Below, piece by piece: positions 1 to 3,591 of a DNA stretch of 6,383 nt. Position numbers and translations under genes: made by a program. The stretch comes from DATBHW01 sp046704085. Lineage in GTDB: Bacteria > Chloroflexota > Ktedonobacteria > Ktedonobacterales > DATBGS01. Location of the stretch: NCBI GenBank assembly GCA_046704085.1, contig JBJKSJ010000285.1, positions 1 to 6,383 on the forward strand, given 5' to 3'. Every line of letters begins with the position of its first letter. Positions within the stretch are counted from its first letter, which is position 1. A model generated the notes under the pieces. That model saw only the letters and a program-made list of their open reading frames with translations. It had not been told where the DNA came from and did not search any database.

Positions 1-319
1 TAAGAACCGTCACACGCTCAAGAAGGGTATTCAAGGTGGTTCTTCCTATGACACCGTCGGTTGCTTCATGGAGGAAGATGCTCGCAAAAACATCAGCAAA
101 CGTATAGAGAGCTTTCAGCAGCGTGACCGCGTACCACTCCCCTTGCCAGCCTCTCTTCGGTACACTGATCTCAATCTCTTCTGCTATCTTGCAGCAATGC
201 AGAATGTCGCGGTAAGCTGAAATAATGGCTCCGTCTCCCCGTTGGTAATTGCCCTTTGCCCTGGCGATCCTTTCAATAAACGGTCGGGTCACATCATCGC
301 GAAAAACGTCGATATTCAT
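1..319 (-). CDS. Partial hypothetical protein, C-terminus beyond left edge
   Basis: The minus strand is open from ATG at 319 to the window edge, giving 106 residues beginning MNIDVFRDDVTRPF. I do not recognise the family. The visible part is soluble-looking and mostly helical in character, with an adjacent cysteine pair (HCCKIAEEIE) and hydrophobic stretches such as YAVTLLKALYTFADVFASIF. It has no signal peptide. I chose 319 because AGGGAG precedes it, although the spacing is short. In-frame ATGs at 334 and 358 are alternatives without a Shine-Dalgarno match, and the frame is closed by a TAA at 386-388. An exact TATAAT lies just upstream at 385-390, so the gene probably has its own promoter. 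Base composition is nearer 50% GC than the genes on the right. Function unknown; that it is coding is inferred from openness and natural-looking composition. Confidence 0.55.
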   Translation of the reverse strand, partial: MNIDVFRDDVTRPFIERIARAKGNYQRGDGAIISAYRDILHCCKIAEEIEISVPKRGWQGEWYAVTLLKALYTFADVFASIFLHEATDGVIGRTTLNTLLERVTVL

Positions 320-384
320 ATCTCCCTGCTTCATGATTGAGTGCGAGTGGAAATCCATGAGAAACCAGGAGGAAAACTCGCAGC

Positions 385-412
385 ATTATACATCATCCCC
401 ATGTAAAGTCAG
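385..412 (-). promoter_or_regulatory. Sigma-70-type promoter for the leftmost minus-strand gene
   Basis: On the minus strand an exact TATAAT (385-390) is preceded, after a 16-nt spacer, by CTGACT (407-412), which matches four of six bases of TTGACA. Transcription would begin near 378, about 60 nt upstream of the preferred ATG at 319. The position directly in front of an open frame supports the call. It rests on motif reading only. Confidence 0.5.
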
Positions 413-565
413 CCGCGTCGCCTTATCACCCTCACCGTTCCTTACTCGGCACATATACACACGGCTTCCAGCAGCTTAATTTGAGAGGAGTTTTGTACTA
501 CACCTCTGCAAATCGCTGCTGATCTCCTCTACCTGCTGTCTGCCCTTAGTAGCCGCTCCTGGAAC

Positions 566-606
566 TTGCCAAGAGGGTATGCCTCGATTGTCATAAAGGT
601 TTGCCG
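566..606 (+). repeat. Two tandem 19-nt repeat units, 22-nt period
   Basis: The better unit, TTGTCATAAAGGTTTGCCG, is at 588-606. A weaker one, TTGCCAAGAGGGTATGCCT, is at 566-584 (13 of 19 identical), starting exactly 22 nt earlier. The 588-606 unit is nearly the reverse complement of 767-786: 12 bases in a row are identical and TTGTCA is shared, with a one-base length difference between. Such spaced or tandem sites near a tnsA-like gene resemble TnsB-binding sites, but that role is inferred. Confidence 0.5.
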
Positions 607-654
607 CGTGAAGCGCCTCTTTTCATCCGCCAAAGCTGCCATACGTTGTTCTCA

Positions 655-673
655 TTGCCAGAAACCTTTGCCG
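655..673 (+). repeat. Further unit of the same repeat family
   Basis: TTGCCAGAAACCTTTGCCG matches the consensus TTGTCAnnAAAGGTTTGCCG except for the central GG to CC change, one T to C change and a one-base deletion. It lies 67 nt after the unit at 588, close to three 22-nt periods. A still weaker copy may begin at 699, TTGCCACCAGAATTGCT, two periods further on. Confidence 0.4.
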
Positions 674-766
674 CTTTGTTGAAAACAGAAGCATAGCCTT
701 GCCACCAGAATTGCTTCACCCATTCACCCCTTTTCAGTTCAAAAAGCCTGTCTTACTCGGTTCTTT

Positions 767-808
767 CGGCAAACCTTTTCTGACAAAACGGCCAATCTTT
801 GGTGACAA
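767..808 (-). repeat. Two tandem 20-nt units in the opposite orientation
   Basis: On the plus strand CGGCAAACCTTTTCTGACAA (767-786) is followed at a 22-nt period by CGGCCAATCTTTGGTGACAA (789-808); 16 of 20 positions agree. Both are reverse-oriented relative to the units at 566-673, so the two groups face each other across about 675-765. The closely packed pair lies on the side of the tnsA-like gene, as dense TnsB sites do at the right end of Tn7. TGTCTT at 749 could be a terminal TGT, but this is speculative. Confidence 0.55.
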
Positions 809-812
809 TTCG

Positions 813-841
813 TTGCTTTTGCGTCGCATCTCAGGTATACT
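813..841 (+). promoter_or_regulatory. Candidate promoter of the TnsA-like gene
   Basis: TTGCTT (813-818) and TATACT (836-841) are separated by 17 nt, the standard sigma-70 spacing. TATACT has five of six consensus bases; the upstream hexamer has three. Start would be near 848, leaving a leader of about 80 nt before ATG at 931. A diverged copy of 816-843 with the same hexamer spacing occurs at 1546-1571, which makes a functional segment more likely. Confidence 0.35.
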
Positions 842-918
842 CTTGCGTGGACGCTATCGCTTTGCTCCTCCTGCCCCGCGTTGTGGCCTCTGGTGATTGG
901 TACTGTCTGTAACACTTC

Positions 919-929
919 GGGAGGTGATC
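919..929 (+). promoter_or_regulatory. Near-ideal ribosome binding site of the TnsA-like gene
   Basis: GGGAGGTGATC contains GGAGGTGATC, a 10-nt perfect complement to the common bacterial 16S rRNA 3' end (GATCACCTCC). Six bases separate the GGAGG core from ATG at 931, so the start is well determined. Confidence 0.85.
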
Positions 930-930
930 C

Positions 931-1350
931 ATGCTGACCGCTGCCCAATTTCAGCAGTGGTGCCTCCGCCTTGGGCTTGCTCCCGCCACCATTCAGTTAC
1001 TGGCGCGCTGCTGTGCTGCACCTCCCATATCCCAGGGACGTTCCCAGGCTCAAAATGTCCTTGGCCCCTACGCCTCGCGCAAGATGGGCTGCACCATCCA
1101 ATTTGAAAGCCACAAAGGGGAGTTGTGGGCGATCTACAGGATGGAATACGACCCCAGGGTGTTGGAATGTTACGATCAGCCACTGACCCTGGAGTTGCAC
1201 TACGTGACGAAAGCCGGACAGCATAAGACTGTTCTGCACACGCCAGACTTTCTCGTGTTGACGTCAGAGGGGGCTTGGTTGGAAGAGTGGAAGCACCTGG
1301 GAACTCTTCAGGCCCATTGCCAAGTAGCTAGAGCAACGGCGACGCCCTAA
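931..1350 (+). CDS. TnsA-like transposition endonuclease, C-terminally truncated
   Basis: 139 residues resembling the TnsA N-terminal nuclease domain (PD-(D/E)XK fold) that cleaves the 5' strands at transposon ends in Tn7-like heteromeric transposases, working with TnsB. Visible landmarks, in order: SRKMGCTIQFESHKGELWAI with the first acidic residue at E64 (E59 also conserved-looking); MEYDPRVLECYDQPL (71-85), a typical 'distance to data' segment; HTPDFLVL with D106; and LEEWK with E119 and K121. Together E64, D106 and E119-x-K121 form a plausible complete active site. The frame then runs only 18 more residues (HLGTLQAHCQ...) of unrelated-looking sequence to a TAA. Family members normally continue well past this motif, so the gene is probably broken by a deletion or junction right after codon 121. 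No tnsB or tnsC follows. Family assignment is by recognition of these motifs, not a search. Confidence 0.7.
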   Translation: MLTAAQFQQWCLRLGLAPATIQLLARCCAAPPISQGRSQAQNVLGPYASRKMGCTIQFESHKGELWAIYRMEYDPRVLECYDQPLTLELHYVTKAGQHKTVLHTPDFLVLTSEGAWLEEWKHLGTLQAHCQVARATATP

Positions 1351-1371
1351 ACGTGGCGTGCCACATCCACT

Positions 1372-1389
1372 GCGCCAGGCGCCTGGCGC
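1372..1389. repeat. Perfect 18-bp palindrome
   Basis: GCGCCAGGCGCCTGGCGC is its own reverse complement with no loop. It lies 22 nt after the stop of the TnsA-like gene. No T-tract follows, so it is not a standard terminator; a dimeric protein-binding site or a cruciform is possible. Confidence 0.7.
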
Positions 1390-1540
1390 CAAACGGACGG
1401 TGTTGTACTCCCCCCGCACACCGGAGCATCCCCCGGCCAATCACCCTGTTCCACAGGGGTTCACCCGGCACCACCAGTGGCGCCGCCACAATGGCGCTCT
1501 TGTTGCTCTAGGACTTTTCTCTTATTGCACTCCTGGATGT

Positions 1541-1571
1541 TTGTTCTTTTGCCTCCCATCAGGTATGCTCT
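1541..1571 (+). repeat. Second copy of the promoter-like segment
   Basis: Bases 1547-1571 match 817-843 at 22 of 25 aligned positions with one 2-nt gap; shared blocks include TTTTGC, CATC, AGGTAT and CTCT. This copy also has promoter-like hexamers at a 17-nt spacing, TTGTTC (1541-1546) and TATGCT (1564-1569). It could be a relic of a second element end, or drive the gene at 1977 through a leader of about 400 nt. Confidence 0.45.
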
Positions 1572-1640
1572 CCCTAGAGAAGACGAGTAATAGATGCTCT
1601 GCCTTCTCACTTGCTCTCTCGCCCGCTGGTGTTCCCTACC

Positions 1641-1656
1641 CAGGGAGGCCTCCCTG
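1641..1656. repeat. Perfect 16-bp palindrome
   Basis: CAGGGAGGCCTCCCTG equals its own reverse complement, with no loop. It lies in the gene-poor spacer and no T-tract follows. An operator-like site is possible; role unknown. Confidence 0.65.
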
Positions 1657-1961
1657 ATTCTGCCGCCTCCTGGCAGCGAGTGAGCGTCATTTCCTGCGAT
1701 GCCGTGTGCCTCCTCTTAAGGCTCCGGCGTGGCCGCCACAGGGAGGTGTGGGATGGTTTCAGCAGGCTCAGGTGTCCCTCGACTCCGGATGACTCGTGCG
1801 ACGTTGATCCCCCGTCTTGACTGCTGGCTCTGGCGTGCAATGTCGTGCGGATGCTGCACTCCTGCGGTGTCCGGCTGGTGCTTGGCCTGTTCGGAAACGC
1901 GCGCCTACCGGGGGTATGGACTGCATTGGGCGCCCAACTCACGCCGCCTGGGGTGGCGCGG

Positions 1962-1969
1962 AAAGGAGG
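1962..1969 (+). promoter_or_regulatory. Ribosome binding site that sets the start at 1977
   Basis: AAAGGAGG lies 7 nt upstream of ATG at 1977. The same frame is open upstream to an ATG at 1845, but that one has no such site and would put 44 unlikely residues in front of a clear signal peptide. Confidence 0.85.
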
Positions 1970-1976
1970 CCCGTCG

Positions 1977-3467
1977 ATGAAACGCCCGATCTGGCTGGCT
2001 CAACTCTTGCGCCCGCTCTTCGTCGTGGTCCTGCTGCTCGTCGTCCTGGGCGTGAGCGCCCTGCTGGTGGCCGCCTCGCCACCAAAGGCCCGGCAGGTCC
2101 GTCACGCCGTGCCCACGCCAGGGCGCCAGGTGCAGGTGCCCACCCAGGCCGCCGCCTCCGGCGGGGCCACCAGTTGGTACTTCGCCGAGGGCTACACGGG
2201 CAGCAACTATACGGAATTTCTGACCCTGGCGGACTTCACCACGACGGCTGCTCATGTGACCGTCACCTATTATTTCTCTAGTGGCGCTCCGCTCACCAAG
2301 AGCTACACTGTGCCAGCCACCGCCCGGCTGACGCTGGACATCAATACCGAGGCTGGGGCCAATCTGAATGTGGCGATGGCCGTGAGTGCCGATCAGCCCA
2401 TCGTCGCCGAGCGGCCCATGTACTTCACCGCCAACGGCATCCCTGGGGGCACCGATGTGCTGGGCGCGACGCAACTGGGCCAGAGCTTCACCTTCCCCTA
2501 CCTGGATACCAGCGCCAGCCACGATGACTGGCTCGCCGTTCTCAACCCCAGCACCAGCAGCATGACGGTCTCCATCCAGTACTTTCCATCATCTGGTGGC
2601 GTGCCGATCACCGCCACCCACACGGTCGCGGCGACCAGCCGGGGCACCGTGCATATCAATAGCGAAAGCGGGCTGGCCGCGGGCAGCTATTACTGGGCAC
2701 AGGTCAGCCTCTCGACCGCCGGGCTGGTCGAACGCACGCTCTACCTCCAGGATACCAGTACCGGCTACACCGGCGGGTCCACCGTCGTGGGACTGACACA
2801 GGCCCAGACAAGCTGGTTCTTTGCCGAAGGCTTCACCAGTAGTACCTACAGCGAACGCTACCTCCTGGTCAATCCCAGCCTGACCACGGAGACCATTGCC
2901 ACCCTGACCTTCGACGAGGGCAATGGCAGCACCGTGACGACCCAGGCCGCCCTGGCGCCGGGCACGCTGCAACTGGTCAATGTGGATGCCGTCCTGGGGC
3001 TGGGGGTCAACAATGGCGCCCAGGTGCAGGCCAGCGGCGCCATCTTCGCCGAGCGGCTGATCAGCTTCACCTATACGGGGGCCGTGGGCGGCTCCAACAG
3101 CAGTTCCATTCCGGGCTTCACCGAGGTGCCTGGTACGCCCAGCGCCGGTCCGCTCTTCTCGTTTGCCGAGGGGTATACCGGGACGGGCTATGCCGAATGG
3201 CTCTCCATTCTCAATCCCGATCCCAGCACGACGGCGGCGGTCACCGTGACGCTGGTCCCCGCTGGGGGTGGGACGCCCACCATCACGACCTATCAGGTTA
3301 GCCCGCACAGCCGCTTTAGCCTCTTTGTCAATTCCGTCCTGGCGAATCAATCCTTTGGCATGCAGGTAACGTCCAGCACCGTGAACGTGGTGGCCGAGCG
3401 GATTCTCTATTTCACCTATGGCAGTGCCCAGACGGGAGGCACCGCCGTGATTGGCTCCCAATCCTAA
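1977..3467 (+). CDS. Exported protein with four WYFAEG-type repeats
   Basis: 496 residues. The N-terminus (MKRPIWLAQLLRP) is positively charged and leads into a hydrophobic segment (about 14-34), a signal peptide or membrane anchor, with possible cleavage near VAAS-PP (31-36). A proline/glutamine-rich linker runs to about 65. Four tandem repeats of roughly 105-110 residues follow: 67-170 (WYFAEGYTG), 171-278 (FPYLDTSASHDDWLAVLNP), 279-390 (WFFAEGFTS) and 394-496 (FSFAEGYTG). Each has a beta-rich body, a 'NP' turn (AVLNP, LLVNP, ILNP; degenerate in repeat 1) and closes with an 'AER..YF' signature (VAERPMYF, VERTLYL, FAERLISF, VAERILYF). I associate this repeat with large surface proteins of Actinobacteria and Chloroflexota. 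There are no cysteines and no enzyme motif; a structural, adhesive or cell-surface role is inferred. A stem-loop follows the stop at once and a giant Rhs-like gene lies 124 nt downstream in the same direction. Confidence 0.88.
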   Translation: MKRPIWLAQLLRPLFVVVLLLVVLGVSALLVAASPPKARQVRHAVPTPGRQVQVPTQAAASGGATSWYFAEGYTGSNYTEFLTLADFTTTAAHVTVTYYFSSGAPLTKSYTVPATARLTLDINTEAGANLNVAMAVSADQPIVAERPMYFTANGIPGGTDVLGATQLGQSFTFPYLDTSASHDDWLAVLNPSTSSMTVSIQYFPSSGGVPITATHTVAATSRGTVHINSESGLAAGSYYWAQVSLSTAGLVERTLYLQDTSTGYTGGSTVVGLTQAQTSWFFAEGFTSSTYSERYLLVNPSLTTETIATLTFDEGNGSTVTTQAALAPGTLQLVNVDAVLGLGVNNGAQVQASGAIFAERLISFTYTGAVGGSNSSSIPGFTEVPGTPSAGPLFSFAEGYTGTGYAEWLSILNPDPSTTAAVTVTLVPAGGGTPTITTYQVSPHSRFSLFVNSVLANQSFGMQVTSSTVNVVAERILYFTYGSAQTGGTAVIGSQS

Positions 3468-3494
3468 CACCGGGCGCTGGTGAGTGGCCCGGTG
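3468..3494 (+). terminator. Stem-loop directly after the repeat-protein stop
   Basis: CACCGGGC (3468-3475) and GCCCGGTG (3487-3494) pair perfectly over 8 bp around an 11-nt loop, beginning at the first base after the TAA. No T-tract follows, so it may act as a weak terminator, an attenuator or a 3'-end stabiliser between two genes of the same direction. Confidence 0.4.
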
Positions 3495-3524
3495 CGGCTC
3501 AGCCCAGGGGGCGAGCGATTCTTG

Positions 3525-3568
3525 CCAGCGTGGTCTTTCGCTGGTTGGCGGGGCGTCAGTGGACGCCC
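3525..3568 (+). other. Two more hairpins in the leader of the Rhs-like gene
   Basis: CCAGCG/CGCTGG (3525-3544, 8-nt loop) is followed by GGGCGTC/GACGCCC (3551-3568, 4-nt loop). The second ends 14 nt before the GAGGTG ribosome binding site at 3582. No T-tract is seen. Structure is read from the sequence; any regulatory effect on the downstream start is inference. Confidence 0.4.
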
Positions 3569-3591
3569 GATGCTTGGAAGCGAGGTGTCGC

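Larger units (their letters stand above)
476..719 (-). pseudogene. Possible frameshifted small gene, function unknown
   Basis: From GTG at 719 the minus strand reads VKQFWWQGYASVFNKAAK and on to ...NVWQLWRMK. If one A of the A4 run at 620-623 is dropped, it continues EALHAANLYDNRGIPSWQ and ends ...LQRCSTKLLSN before TAA at 476-478, giving 80 residues. Without the correction the frame stops after about 42 residues. AAAAGGGG lies 7 nt before the GTG, which is good spacing. Both halves look like real protein, so this may be a decayed gene or a one-base sequence error. Against it, members of a 19-20 nt repeat family lie inside it with a 22-nt spacing that is not in codon phase, so the stretch may instead be a noncoding element end. 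I do not recognise the product. Confidence 0.35.
1353..1739. repeat. Three GTGGC..GCCAC mini-hairpins
   Basis: The same arms recur three times: 1353-1364 (GTGGC, 2-nt gap, GCCAC), 1477-1489 (GTGGCG, 1-nt gap, CGCCAC) and 1729-1739 (GTGGC, 1-nt gap, GCCAC). The near-zero loops point to a palindromic DNA site rather than an RNA hairpin. Only the arms are shared; flanks differ. Confidence 0.45.
1351..1976. other. Gene-poor spacer with palindromes
   Basis: I see no convincing gene in these 626 bases. Frames in both directions lack ribosome binding sites and read as low-quality sequence. What the stretch does hold is a cluster of short perfect inverted repeats, a second copy of the promoter-like segment (1541-1571) and, at its right end, the ribosome binding site of the next gene. 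CCCTGT and ACAGGG around a 3-nt loop (1444-1458) and CTGCC/GGCAG (1660-1676) are additional small hairpins. Confidence 0.6.

Noticed and set aside
2..44. 7-bp inverted repeat AAGAACC/GGTTCTT
   Set aside because: It lies inside the leftmost coding frame with a 29-nt spacer, and a match this short is expected by chance.
249..479. Plus-strand frame of 76 residues
   Set aside because: It overlaps the better-supported minus-strand gene and its promoter, and reads as low-quality protein.
441..760. 9-nt direct repeat CTTACTCGG at 441-449 and 752-760
   Set aside because: About one such match is expected by chance in this much sequence, and its flanks do not extend the similarity convincingly.
1358..1657. 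Plus-strand frame of 99 residues after the TnsA-like gene
   Set aside because: It begins with GTG without a ribosome binding site, spans palindromic noncoding DNA, and does not continue the TnsA family sequence.
1817..1844. TTGACT as an upstream hexamer for the gene at 1977
   Set aside because: No acceptable downstream hexamer lies 15-18 nt away; the best candidates (CAATGT, AATGTC) are poor.
1607..1942. Minus-strand frame of 111 residues in the spacer
   Set aside because: Ser/Arg/Thr/Pro-rich composition, no ribosome binding site and no recognisable motif.
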